Assembly: GCA_963709325.1 (NCBI GenBank)
Contig: CAVPVV010000003.1
Location: 124,001 to 188,000 of the forward strand
Direction: 5' to 3'
Length of the DNA stretch: 64,000 nt
From: VFZN01 sp963709325
Lineage (GTDB): Bacteria; Acidobacteriota; Vicinamibacteria; Vicinamibacterales; UBA2999
Below the pieces are notes generated by a model that made no database searches, had not been told where the DNA came from, and worked only from the letters and a program-made list of their open reading frames with translations. Shown here one piece after another: positions 7,979 through 16,587 of the stretch; position 1 is the first letter of the stretch, and each line of letters begins with the position of its first letter. Both the position numbers and the translations under genes were made by a program.

Positions 7979-8985
7979 GCTTCCCGACCCATCGCGGACG
8001 ACGCCTGCGCCGGACCCTGGCGCTGCGTGCGCTGGCCCGTGAGACGCACCTCGCTACCGATCAACTGGTGGCACCTCTCTTCGTCTGCCCCGGCTCCGGC
8101 GTTCGCGAGCCGATCGCCTCGATGCCCGGCCAGGCCCGCCTGTCACCCGATCTCGCCGCGCGCGAAGCCGCCGCGCTCGCCGAAGTGGGCGTCGGATCGG
8201 TGCTGCTCTTCGGCATCCCGGCTGCGAAGGACGCGGAGGGAAGCGGTGCCTGGGATCCCGATGGACCGGTCCCGCACGCCATCCGCCGCATCAAGCGCGA
8301 TGTTCCCGAGCTGGCGGTCTGGGCCGACGTGTGCCTCTGCGAGTACACGAGTCATGGACACTGCGGGTTCCTGCACGGCCGCGAGGTGGACAACGACGCC
8401 ACGCTGCCGCTGCTGGCTCGCGCCTCGCGCGTCTACGCGGAAGCCGGCGCCGACGTCATTGCGCCATCGGACATGATGGACGGGCGGGTGGGCGTGATTC
8501 GCGAAGCGCTCGACGCGGCCGGCTGCACCGACACGGTCATCGTGTCCTACGCGGTCAAGTACGCGTCGGCGTTCTACGGCCCGTTCCGCGACGCCGCCGG
8601 TTCGACGCCGCAGTTTGGCGATCGTCGCGCCTATCAAATGGACGGCGCCAACGTGCGCGAGGCAATTCGCGAGGCGGTTGCCGACATCGCCGAGGGCGCG
8701 GATATGGTGATGGTGAAGCCTGGAATGCCCTACCTCGACGTCATCCGCGCCGTTCGCGATCGCGTGGATGTGCCGGTCGTGGCCTATCAAGTGTCGGGCG
8801 AGTTCGCGATGCTTCACGCGGCTGCCGAGCGCGGCTGGATCGATCTGCCGCGCGCGATGCAGGAAGCGGCGATCGCGCTCAGGCGGGCTGGGGCCGACAT
8901 CCTGATCACCTACTTCGCTCGAGAGCTGGCGCTGCAGATTGCTTCGGAGCATCGGGCTGTCGCGGCGATGGAGCCGGTCCGATGA
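7975..8985 (+). CDS. hemB: Delta-aminolevulinic acid dehydratase (porphobilinogen synthase)
   Basis: HemB condenses two aminolevulinates into porphobilinogen. The 336-residue protein carries DVCLCEYTSHGHCG, the three-cysteine motif of the zinc-dependent class, then the Schiff-base lysines in VSYAVKYASAFYGPFRDA and MVMVKPGMPYLD. The Q-M-D-GAN substrate loop is also present. Length is normal. The start ATG overlaps the hemC stop by four bases, and the stop overlaps the hemL ATG. Confidence 0.96.
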   Translation: MSFPTHRGRRLRRTLALRALARETHLATDQLVAPLFVCPGSGVREPIASMPGQARLSPDLAAREAAALAEVGVGSVLLFGIPAAKDAEGSGAWDPDGPVPHAIRRIKRDVPELAVWADVCLCEYTSHGHCGFLHGREVDNDATLPLLARASRVYAEAGADVIAPSDMMDGRVGVIREALDAAGCTDTVIVSYAVKYASAFYGPFRDAAGSTPQFGDRRAYQMDGANVREAIREAVADIAEGADMVMVKPGMPYLDVIRAVRDRVDVPVVAYQVSGEFAMLHAAAERGWIDLPRAMQEAAIALRRAGADILITYFARELALQIASEHRAVAAMEPVR

Positions 8986-10277
8986 CCGGCGGCACCCTCA
9001 CCCGCTCCTGGCACGAGCGCGCCCTCCACGTGACGCCTGGCGGCGTCCACTCACCAGTCCGCGCCTTTCGCGCCATGGGCTGCGATCCGGTGGCCATCGT
9101 CTCCGCGCGAGGCGCGCGGCTGACCGACAGCGAAGGCCGCGACTACATCGACTACATCGGCGCCTGGGGACCGGCGCTGCTCGGGCACGGCCACCCCGCG
9201 GTCGAGGACGCGGTGGTCGCCGCGGCGCGACGCGGGCTCGTCTTCGGGCTGGCCTCGCCGCCCGAAGTGGACCTCGCCGAGCGAATCGTCTCGCGCGTGC
9301 CTGGTTGCCAGATGGTGCGCTTCACCGTCACCGGCACCGAGGCGACGATGAGCGCGGTCCGCCTTGCCCGCGCGGCAACCGGCCGCCGTGCCATCGTCAA
9401 GTTCGCCGGCGCGTATCACGGCCACGCCGACATGTTCCTGGTGAGCGCCGGCTCCGGCGCGGCGACGTTTGGTGTTCCCGATTCGCCGGGCGTGACGCCA
9501 GGCGCCGCCGGCGACACCGTGATCGCGCGCTTCAACGACCTGGAGTCCGTGGACCGCGCGTTTCGAGGCGCCGTCGATGGCATTGCCGCGGTGATAGTCG
9601 AACCGGTGATGGGCAACATGGGGTGTGTCCCGCCGGCCGACGGCTTCCTCGAGGCGCTGCGCGATCGCTGCACGGCGAGCGGCGCACTGCTGATCTTCGA
9701 CGAGGTGATGACCGGCTTCCGCGTCGCGCGCGGCGGCGCGGCGGCGCGATACGGCGTGACACCGGATCTCATCACCCTCGGCAAGATCGCCGGCGGAGGC
9801 GTCCCGCTCGCGGCGTTTGGCGGTCAGTGGTCCCTGATGCAGCACGTGGCGCCGGCCGGCCCGGTATATCAAGCCGGCACCTACGCCGCTCACCCGCTGG
9901 CCGTGGCCGCCGGTCTCGCGACGCTCGACGCCATCGATGCAGCGCCCGATCTCTACGACGTGCTCGAGTCGCGCGGGGCACGCCTGCAGCGCGGGCTCGA
10001 GGAGGCGGCGCGGGCCGCCGGCGTTGCGGTCACCGTGCAGCGCGTCGCCTCGATGCTCACGGTCTTCTTTTCCGCAGGCCCGGTGAGGTCCTGGGACGAT
10101 GCTGACGCGGTCGACCGGCAGGGATACGCACGGTTCTTCCGGGCGATGATGGCGCGCGGCGTCCTGCTTCCGCCTTCTCCGTTCGAGTCCGCGTTCGTGT
10201 CCATCGCGCACGACGAGCGGGTGATCGACGAGACAATTGTCGCGGCCAGGGCCGCGTTCGCGGAGGCAGGCGCGTGA
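8982..10277 (+). CDS. hemL: Glutamate-1-semialdehyde 2,1-aminomutase
   Basis: HemL isomerises glutamate-1-semialdehyde to 5-aminolevulinate with PLP. The 431-residue protein begins with a typical TPGGVHSPVRAFRA segment and continues with GHGHPAV, TVTGTEATMSAVRLARA, KFAGAYHGHADMFLV, IFDEVMTGFRVA and the PLP lysine in TLGKIAGGGVPLAAFGG. These are all aminomutase signatures. With HemA it completes the C5 route to aminolevulinate. The gene lies between hemB and hemE with four-base overlaps at both ends. Confidence 0.96.
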   Translation: MTGGTLTRSWHERALHVTPGGVHSPVRAFRAMGCDPVAIVSARGARLTDSEGRDYIDYIGAWGPALLGHGHPAVEDAVVAAARRGLVFGLASPPEVDLAERIVSRVPGCQMVRFTVTGTEATMSAVRLARAATGRRAIVKFAGAYHGHADMFLVSAGSGAATFGVPDSPGVTPGAAGDTVIARFNDLESVDRAFRGAVDGIAAVIVEPVMGNMGCVPPADGFLEALRDRCTASGALLIFDEVMTGFRVARGGAAARYGVTPDLITLGKIAGGGVPLAAFGGQWSLMQHVAPAGPVYQAGTYAAHPLAVAAGLATLDAIDAAPDLYDVLESRGARLQRGLEEAARAAGVAVTVQRVASMLTVFFSAGPVRSWDDADAVDRQGYARFFRAMMARGVLLPPSPFESAFVSIAHDERVIDETIVAARAAFAEAGA

Positions 10278-11317
10278 ACGACCGCTTCCTGAGGGCGTGC
10301 CGGCGTGAGCCCGTTGATCGGACGCCGCTGTGGATCATGCGGCAGGCGGGCCGCTACCTGCCGGAGTACCGCGCGCTCAGGCAACAGGTCGACTTCCTGA
10401 CGCTGTGCAAGACGCCGGAGCTGGCGGTTGAAGCGTCACTGCAGCCGCTGCGGCGCTTCCCGCTCGACGCCTCGATCATCTTCTCCGACATTCTGCTGCC
10501 GCTCGAAGCGCTGGGCTGCCGGATGACGTTCAATCCCGGACCGAAGCTCGCCGAGCCGGTTCGCACCCGGGCGCAGGTGGAGGCCCTCACGCCCCGCCCG
10601 TCGGCCGAAGTGGTGCCCTTCGTCGGCGACGCGATCCGGCTCCTCCGGCGCGAGCTCGACGGCCGGACGCCGGTGATCGGTTTCTGCGGCGCGCCGTTCA
10701 CGCTGGCGGCCTATCTCGTGCAGGGCGAGGGTAAGGAAGGCTTCGGCGCAGCGAAGACCCTGCTCTATCGCGAACCGGCCACGCTGGAACGCCTCCTCGA
10801 GACGCTGGCGGCGCAGATGATCGACTACCTGCGGCTGCAGATCGACGCCGGCGCGCAGGCAGTGCAGATCTTCGACTCGTGGGCCGGGCTGCTAGGTGTT
10901 GAAGAGTACGAACGCTACGCCCTGGCGCCGGTCCGAGCCATCGTCTCCGGGCTGCGGGACCGAAACGTTCCGATCATTTACTTCGTCAACGGCGGCCCGC
11001 ATCTCATCGAGTCCGCGGCGACGGCAGGGTCTGACGTCCTCGGCATCTGCTGGCGGACCGCGCTGGACGATGCGGCGCGACGGGTCGGGCCCGGCCTGGC
11101 GCTGCAGGGCAATCTCGATCCGCATGTCCTGTTCGCGGAACCTGACGAAGTGCGCCGGCAGGCCTCTCGCGTTCTCGGGCGAATGCGTGGACGCCCCGGC
11201 CACATCATGAACCTCGGCCACGGCATCCTGCCCGACACGCCGATCGCCAGCGTCGAGGCGCTGGTCGAGGCCGTGCACAAGGCGGCGACGCAGCCGGCAG
11301 TGGAGGCAACCGCATGA
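10274..11317 (+). CDS. hemE: Uroporphyrinogen decarboxylase
   Basis: HemE removes four acetate carboxyls from uroporphyrinogen III to make coproporphyrinogen III. The 347-residue protein opens with the diagnostic RTPLWIMRQAGRYLPEYR (active-site Arg residues), followed by the catalytic Asp in IIFSDILLP and the second signature GFCGAPFTLAAYLVQG. Near the end are LQGNLDP and NLGHGILPDTP. The GTG start overlaps the hemL stop. Length is typical and no cofactor site is expected. Confidence 0.96.
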   Translation: MNDRFLRACRREPVDRTPLWIMRQAGRYLPEYRALRQQVDFLTLCKTPELAVEASLQPLRRFPLDASIIFSDILLPLEALGCRMTFNPGPKLAEPVRTRAQVEALTPRPSAEVVPFVGDAIRLLRRELDGRTPVIGFCGAPFTLAAYLVQGEGKEGFGAAKTLLYREPATLERLLETLAAQMIDYLRLQIDAGAQAVQIFDSWAGLLGVEEYERYALAPVRAIVSGLRDRNVPIIYFVNGGPHLIESAATAGSDVLGICWRTALDDAARRVGPGLALQGNLDPHVLFAEPDEVRRQASRVLGRMRGRPGHIMNLGHGILPDTPIASVEALVEAVHKAATQPAVEATA

Positions 11318-12738
11318 TCCCGGACGCCGCCGGTGCCGAGCCTCGCGAACCCCGCGAACTGACGCCGGCGCTGCTCGCTCGCTACGATCGGCCGGGGCCG
11401 CGCTACACGTCGTACCCGACCGCGGTCGAGTTCCACGCCGGGGTCGATCACAGCGAGTACGTCCGTCGGCTCGCCGAAGCCAACCTCCGTTCCGACGATC
11501 CGCTATCCCTCTACGTCCACCTGCCTTTCTGCGAAGAACGCTGCGCCTACTGCGGCTGCAACGTGGTGATCACGAAGCACCGCGAAGTGGCCAACAGTTA
11601 CCTGGACTACCTCGATCGCGAGATCGACCTGCTGGCCGCTCATCTCCCGAACCGCCGGCGCGTCTCGCAGCTCCACTGGGGCGGAGGGACGCCGACCTAC
11701 TATCAGGCCGATCAGCTCGATCGCGTGTTCGCGCGCATCGCCCGCCATTTCTCGTTCACGCCGGACGCGGAGATTGGCGTCGAGATCGATCCGCGCGTCA
11801 CCACGCCCGGCCAGCTCGAAACGCTCCGATCGCGCGGCTTCAACCGTCTCTCGATGGGCGTCCAGGACTTCGCGCCCGAGGTCCAGGAAGCGGTCAATCG
11901 CATCCAGAGTTACGAGCTGACAAAGTCGCTCGTCGATCGAGCCCGCGAGCTCGGCTATCGCTCGATCAACATCGATCTCATTTACGGGCTGCCGTATCAG
12001 ACCGTCGAGGGCTTCTCGCGCACGCTCGAGCAGGTAATCACGCTCCGGCCCGAGCGCGTCGCGGTGTACTCGTTCGCGTATGTGCCGTGGATGAAGGCGC
12101 ATATGAAGCACCTGCCCGAAGAAAGCCTGCCCGGGCCGGACCTCAAGATCGAGCTCCTCGGGCTGTCTCGGCGTGCGTTCTTGGATGCCGGCTACCGGCA
12201 GATCGGCATGGATCACTTCGCCGTGCCTGAGGACGAGCTCGCGCAGGCGCTCGAGCGGCGCGTGCTGCACCGGAACTTCATGGGCTACACCGTGCAATCG
12301 GCCCGTGACATGGTGGCGGTCGGCGTTTCCGGCATCGGCGACGTTCAGAACGCGTTCGTCCAGAACACGAAGAAACTGAACGAGTACTACGACGCGCTGG
12401 ACGCGGGCCGTTTCCCGATCGAGCGCGGCTACGGCCTGAATCGAGACGACGAGATCCGGCGCCAGGTGATCACGACCCTGATGTGCAACGGGCATCTGAC
12501 CGTCGGCGAGGTGGAGCGCCGCTTCGGCATTGCCTTCGCCGAGTACTTTGCACCGGAACTCGCCGAGCTCACGGGGCCCCAATCGGCCCAGGCCGACGGG
12601 CTCGTCCGCATCACTCCGGAGGCGATCGAAGTGACGCCGCTCGGACGGCTCCTCGTCCGCAACGTCTGCATGGTGTTCGACCGCTATCTTCGCGCCCGTA
12701 CGACGGGCCCGAAGCCAGTGTTCAGCCGGACCGTATGA
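11314..12738 (+). CDS. hemN: Oxygen-independent coproporphyrinogen III oxidase (radical SAM)
   Basis: HemN oxidatively decarboxylates coproporphyrinogen III to protoporphyrinogen IX without O2. The 474-residue protein has the HemN N-terminus (RYDRPGPRYTSYPTA), the radical-SAM cluster motif CEERCAYC plus a fourth conserved Cys (YVHLPFCEERCAYCGC), WGGGTPTY, and a HemN C-terminal domain with LNRDDEIRRQVITTLMCNG. This points to true HemN rather than the HemW paralogue. No oxygen-dependent HemF lies in the window. ATGA overlaps join it to hemE and the oxidase gene. Confidence 0.95.
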   Translation: MIPDAAGAEPREPRELTPALLARYDRPGPRYTSYPTAVEFHAGVDHSEYVRRLAEANLRSDDPLSLYVHLPFCEERCAYCGCNVVITKHREVANSYLDYLDREIDLLAAHLPNRRRVSQLHWGGGTPTYYQADQLDRVFARIARHFSFTPDAEIGVEIDPRVTTPGQLETLRSRGFNRLSMGVQDFAPEVQEAVNRIQSYELTKSLVDRARELGYRSINIDLIYGLPYQTVEGFSRTLEQVITLRPERVAVYSFAYVPWMKAHMKHLPEESLPGPDLKIELLGLSRRAFLDAGYRQIGMDHFAVPEDELAQALERRVLHRNFMGYTVQSARDMVAVGVSGIGDVQNAFVQNTKKLNEYYDALDAGRFPIERGYGLNRDDEIRRQVITTLMCNGHLTVGEVERRFGIAFAEYFAPELAELTGPQSAQADGLVRITPEAIEVTPLGRLLVRNVCMVFDRYLRARTTGPKPVFSRTV

Positions 12739-14147
12739 GCCAGCCCCGGGTTGTCGTCATCGGCGCCGGCATCTCGGGGTTGACCGTGGCCGTCACGCTG
12801 CAGGCCGAGGCCCGCCGCAGCGGCGCGCCGCTGCACCTGACAGTGCTCGAACGTCACAAGATCGCCGGGGGGCACGCGCGTACCGAAACGGCCGGCGGTT
12901 TTCTGGTCGAGGCTGGCCCCAACGGGTTCCTGAACCGCGAGCCCGAGACCCTGGCGCTGATCGACTCGCTGAACCTGAACTCCCGCGTCATCACCGCCAA
13001 CCCCGCCTCGGCGCGCCGCTTCATCGTCCGCGACGGACGGTTGTGCGAAGTACCCGATTCGCCGGTGACGCTGGTGAAGACGCGCGCGCTGTCGTGGCGC
13101 GGCAAGGCGCGGCTGCTCGCCGAGCCGTGGGCACCAGGCCCGCCGGCAAAGGAAGAGACCGTCTACGAGTTCGCCGAGCGCCGCATCGGCGCGGAAGCCG
13201 CAGACATGCTGGTCGACACCGCCGTCTCGGGAATCAGCGCCGGCGACAGCCGCCGCCTGTCGGTGAGTGCGCAGTTCCCGATGATGGTGGAGATGGAGCG
13301 CGACCACGGGAGCCTGTTCCGCGCGATGTTCTCCCGCCGCCGCACCGGCCGCGGGCCGGCGCGCCTGCTCAGTTTCGACAACGGCATGAGCGTGCTCGCG
13401 GAGGCGATGGCCGCCGAGCTTGGCGGCTCGCTCATGACCGGCATTGGCGCAACGGCCATCGAGCGCGGCGCTGGATCCTGGAGCGTCCGGCTGGACGATG
13501 GGCGCCGCGTGGAGGCTGATCGCCTGGTGCTCGCGACTCCCGCGCGCGTGACCGCGCCGCTGCTGCGTGGCGTCGATGGCGGGCTCGCGCAGCTCCTGAA
13601 CGACGTTGTCTATTCGGGGGTCGCAGTCGTCGGCCTCGGCTACCACACCGCGGACGTGCCTCGCCCGCTCGACGGGTACGGCTATCTCATCACCCGCCGT
13701 GAAGGACTGACGACGCTCGGCGTGGTTTGGGAATCGTCGCTGTTCGCCGGACGTGCCCCAGAAGGTCATGTGCTGCTCCGCGCCATACTCGGCGGCGCCC
13801 GCGTCCCGGGGGTGGCCGAGCGCACTGAAACGGAGTGCCTTGATGTCGCGGGGGCGGAACTGGCGCGGGTGATCGGCATGCGGGCGGAGCCGGTCCACGT
13901 GTCGGTGCACCGCTGGCCGCAGGCGATTGCGCAGTACACGGTTGGTCACGAGGCGCGGATGGCAGGGCTGCGGCAGCGCGCCGCGATGCATCCCGGATTG
14001 CACGTCTGCGGCACCTCGTACGACGGCGTTTCCTTCAATCATGCGGTGAAGAGCGGCCGGGCGCTGGCGCGGACGTTAGCGGCGGAGCTCTGGCCGGCGG
14101 CAGGCTGGCGCGCGGCGGCTACACCTGCTGAACGGGTGGCAGTATGA
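12735..14147 (+). CDS. hemG: Protoporphyrinogen oxidase, FAD-dependent (HemY type)
   Basis: The 470-residue flavoenzyme converts protoporphyrinogen IX to protoporphyrin IX. It begins with the Rossmann motif VVVIGAGISGLTVAV and continues with LERHKIAGGHART and EAGPNGFL, the amine-oxidase-like fold of PPOX. The C-terminal CGTSYDGVSFNHAVKSGR is the second FAD contact region. This is the O2-linked HemY class, often annotated hemG. Together with O2-independent HemN it gives the operon mixed oxygen requirements. Four-base overlaps link it to hemN and hemH. Confidence 0.92.
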   Translation: MSQPRVVVIGAGISGLTVAVTLQAEARRSGAPLHLTVLERHKIAGGHARTETAGGFLVEAGPNGFLNREPETLALIDSLNLNSRVITANPASARRFIVRDGRLCEVPDSPVTLVKTRALSWRGKARLLAEPWAPGPPAKEETVYEFAERRIGAEAADMLVDTAVSGISAGDSRRLSVSAQFPMMVEMERDHGSLFRAMFSRRRTGRGPARLLSFDNGMSVLAEAMAAELGGSLMTGIGATAIERGAGSWSVRLDDGRRVEADRLVLATPARVTAPLLRGVDGGLAQLLNDVVYSGVAVVGLGYHTADVPRPLDGYGYLITRREGLTTLGVVWESSLFAGRAPEGHVLLRAILGGARVPGVAERTETECLDVAGAELARVIGMRAEPVHVSVHRWPQAIAQYTVGHEARMAGLRQRAAMHPGLHVCGTSYDGVSFNHAVKSGRALARTLAAELWPAAGWRAAATPAERVAV

Positions 14148-15229
14148 GCGGCAGGCGTCACGTCGTGCTCGTCACCTACGGCGAGCCGCCGAACGCGTCG
14201 TTCGTCGACCAGCTCACCTACTCGTGGCGCATCCTCGTCGGGCTCACGCGCAAGGTGGACGCGATTCCGAAGGCGCTGCTGCCGGTAATTGCGGTGGCGC
14301 GCGCCAGGGGCCGCAGAAAATTGTGGCGCGAGCAGATGTACGGGTCGCCGCTCGAGCCAATCACCGAGCGGCAGGCCCGCCAGTTGACGGACATGCTCGC
14401 GCGCGTCGAACCGTCCGCGGGGTGGAAGGTACACGTCGCGTACGAGTATCGCCATCCGCTGGTCCGCGAGGCGGTCCACCGCCTTCCAGCCGACGAGCCG
14501 GTCTGGGTGGTGCCGCTCTACGCGGCCGACTCGGCGTTCACCCACGAGCTGACGCGCGAGGCGTCGGAGGGCCGTCAAGGTCCGACCCACGTGCTCGGCG
14601 CGATCTCGCCGCAGGTGCTGGGCGAGGTCTCGGCGTCGCACGTGCTGGCACAGACGGAGACCGAGCCTGGATGGCAGGGGCGCGACGTGGCGCTTGTGCT
14701 TGCGGCGCACGGCACCGTTCTCGACCCGCCGAAGCCCATCGACACCGGTCGGGAGGCGACCGAGGCGCTCTGCGCCGCGATCAGCGCGCGCCTCGCGAAC
14801 CGCTTCGGCATGGTGATCAACGGCTGGCTCAATCACACTCGCGGCGGCCGCTGGACCGAGCCGCCGGTGGACGAGGCGCTCCGCCACGTCGCCGAGGCGG
14901 GCTTCAGGAAAGTCGTCTACTTCCCGTTCGGCTTTCTCGGCGACAACGCGGAGAGCCAGCTCGAAGGCCGGGTCGCGCTCGACATGCTGCGTTCAACGAC
15001 CCACGGTTGGGGCATCAAATCGCTGCATCTCCCCTGCCTGAACGACGCTCCGGCGTTACTCGATGTGATCGCACGCCAGATCGTGACATGTGCGTCCACC
15101 TGCGATCCATCGTTCTCTCAGGCACCTGACGCGGGCGGCTGCGGCCGGATCTGTCAGACCGGCGACAGCGCCGCCGCCTGCGAACTCTGCGCCTCGCGCG
15201 CACCGCACTCCGCCCAGCCTGCGGCGTGA
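14144..15229 (+). CDS. hemH: Ferrochelatase with a six-cysteine C-terminal tail
   Basis: HemH inserts iron into protoporphyrin IX. The 361-residue protein has the N-terminal LVTYGEPPN, the MYGSPLEPITERQ region, AAHGTV around the catalytic His, and the YFPFGFLGDNAESQLE segment with its conserved acidic residues. The tail has cysteines at 316, 320, 333, 337, 346 and 349. Many bacterial ferrochelatases carry a [2Fe-2S] cluster with C-terminal Cys ligands, but six closely spaced cysteines are more than the four needed. It is the last gene of the heme operon, and a heptamer repeat array follows its stop. Confidence 0.93.
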   Translation: MSGRRHVVLVTYGEPPNASFVDQLTYSWRILVGLTRKVDAIPKALLPVIAVARARGRRKLWREQMYGSPLEPITERQARQLTDMLARVEPSAGWKVHVAYEYRHPLVREAVHRLPADEPVWVVPLYAADSAFTHELTREASEGRQGPTHVLGAISPQVLGEVSASHVLAQTETEPGWQGRDVALVLAAHGTVLDPPKPIDTGREATEALCAAISARLANRFGMVINGWLNHTRGGRWTEPPVDEALRHVAEAGFRKVVYFPFGFLGDNAESQLEGRVALDMLRSTTHGWGIKSLHLPCLNDAPALLDVIARQIVTCASTCDPSFSQAPDAGGCGRICQTGDSAAACELCASRAPHSAQPAA

Positions 15230-15235
15230 ACGTTG

Positions 15236-15263
15236 TTCTGCCTTCTGCCTTCTGCCTTCTGCC
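15236..15263 (-). repeat. (GGCAGAA)n heptamer array between hemH and acyltransferase
   Basis: Four perfect TTCTGCC units on the plus strand, i.e. GGCAGAA in the sense of the minus-strand acyltransferase gene whose stop codon is at 15270. It occupies nearly the whole convergent gap between two operons, as does the array at 217-251. Confidence 0.9.
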
Positions 15264-15269
15264 TTGTTC

Positions 15270-16481
15270 TTACGCCGGCAGGGGTTGTGGCACCGGCGTC
15301 AGGCGCCGCCGGAGCGGCATCAGCTGGATGGCCTTCAGCGCTCCGGCAATCCCGAGGATCAGCGCGATCTGGATGAGAGTGTTGATCCACAGGTGATCGC
15401 TCTCCGGCAGGTGTGCGACGAGCAGCAGCCCGTAGACGTGCAGGACGAATGCCGCCAGGGATGCCTGACCTAGCGTGACGAACAGCGGCTGCAGCCGGAA
15501 GGCGATCGACCTGATCCCACGCGAGGCGAGGACGGCGTATCCGAATGGGAGCGCGACCGCCAGGTTCAGGATGCGCCCGATCCCGAGATCGCTCAGAGAG
15601 AAGTAGCGCTCGTAGAGCGTCGAGAACTGCTCGCCCGAGATGATTTGCCATCGCAACCACGATGGACCATTGACCTCCGGATTGCACAACGCAAACACCG
15701 TGAACGCGACCGAGGCGCAGGCAATTGCCACCGGCACCGGCTTCGGGCACCGCTCGCGAAGCGCCGCGAGATGCTTGTGGTGATAGCCAATGGTGATGCC
15801 GTGCACGAACAGCAGTTGCCACGCCAGGATCGGGAACACCGATTCGAACTCGGATGCGGTGAGCTGCTGCGGAGCGATGCAGTACCAGACATACGCTGCC
15901 CAGCTCAGCGCCAGCAGCGGACGCCATCCCAGGAAGTGCAGGGCGAGCAGGCACGGCAGCGCGGCCAGCACGAGCCAGATGTACAGGCCGACAATCTCGA
16001 ACGGCCATGGGCCGTAGTGCAGCAGAAACAGATCGCGCCAGTCGCCGGCGCTCATGCTCCGCGGATCCATGAACCACGAAAGCGCGTTCGGGTCCCAGGT
16101 CGCCACGCCGCTGACGTCGATGCCGAGACACGATAGGGCGAGAAGCGAGAGTGTCACGGCCATGAAGGCCGCATACAGCGTCAGCGCGCGACGAGCGATC
16201 CGCGTGGCCACTGACGCCCAGCCGTCCCGCGCCAGGCGGCGGCCGTACACCATCCCGAGCACGAGACCCGACAGGACCACGAATACTTCGGCCGCAGTGA
16301 CGACCCAGAAGCGCTGGTACGAGAACCAGCTGAGGATTGAGGACCGCCTGGAGTGGTCGATGATCACGCAGGTCATTGCAAGCCCGCGCAACCAATCGAT
16401 TCGGAGGTCCCGTCCGCCGCCAAACGGCGTCAGCCGACTGCTGAGCATATCCGTGAAGCGCTGCAAGCGGAGTGCCGCCAT
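15270..16481 (-). CDS. OpgC-type membrane acyltransferase
   Basis: This 403-residue protein starts with a short cytoplasmic stretch and the RDLRIDWLRGLAMTCVIIDH motif of the OpgC/acyltransferase-3 group (the His-Asp region of that fold). About ten hydrophobic segments follow. OpgC proteins transfer succinyl or acyl groups to periplasmic glucans. The start at 16481 is chosen because a longer open frame would run into the divergent glycosidase gene. The neighbouring secreted glycosidase and propeller protein suggest modification and turnover of one extracytoplasmic polysaccharide. Confidence 0.8.
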   Translation of the reverse strand: MAALRLQRFTDMLSSRLTPFGGGRDLRIDWLRGLAMTCVIIDHSRRSSILSWFSYQRFWVVTAAEVFVVLSGLVLGMVYGRRLARDGWASVATRIARRALTLYAAFMAVTLSLLALSCLGIDVSGVATWDPNALSWFMDPRSMSAGDWRDLFLLHYGPWPFEIVGLYIWLVLAALPCLLALHFLGWRPLLALSWAAYVWYCIAPQQLTASEFESVFPILAWQLLFVHGITIGYHHKHLAALRERCPKPVPVAIACASVAFTVFALCNPEVNGPSWLRWQIISGEQFSTLYERYFSLSDLGIGRILNLAVALPFGYAVLASRGIRSIAFRLQPLFVTLGQASLAAFVLHVYGLLLVAHLPESDHLWINTLIQIALILGIAGALKAIQLMPLRRRLTPVPQPLPA

Positions 16482-16587
16482 AGATCCCGATCCATCAATA
16501 AGATACGGATACTCACATGCCAGAAGCGTGTAAAAATTACACGCCCTGGCCGTCTGCGCGCGCGGCAGCATCACATAAGCTGGACCC

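Noticed and set aside
4633..11278. Long open frames antisense to the heme genes (for example 4633-5583 and 9051-10211 on the minus strand)
   Set aside because: High GC at third positions keeps the reverse frames open; these have no family motifs, no ribosome sites and lie fully inside well-conserved genes.
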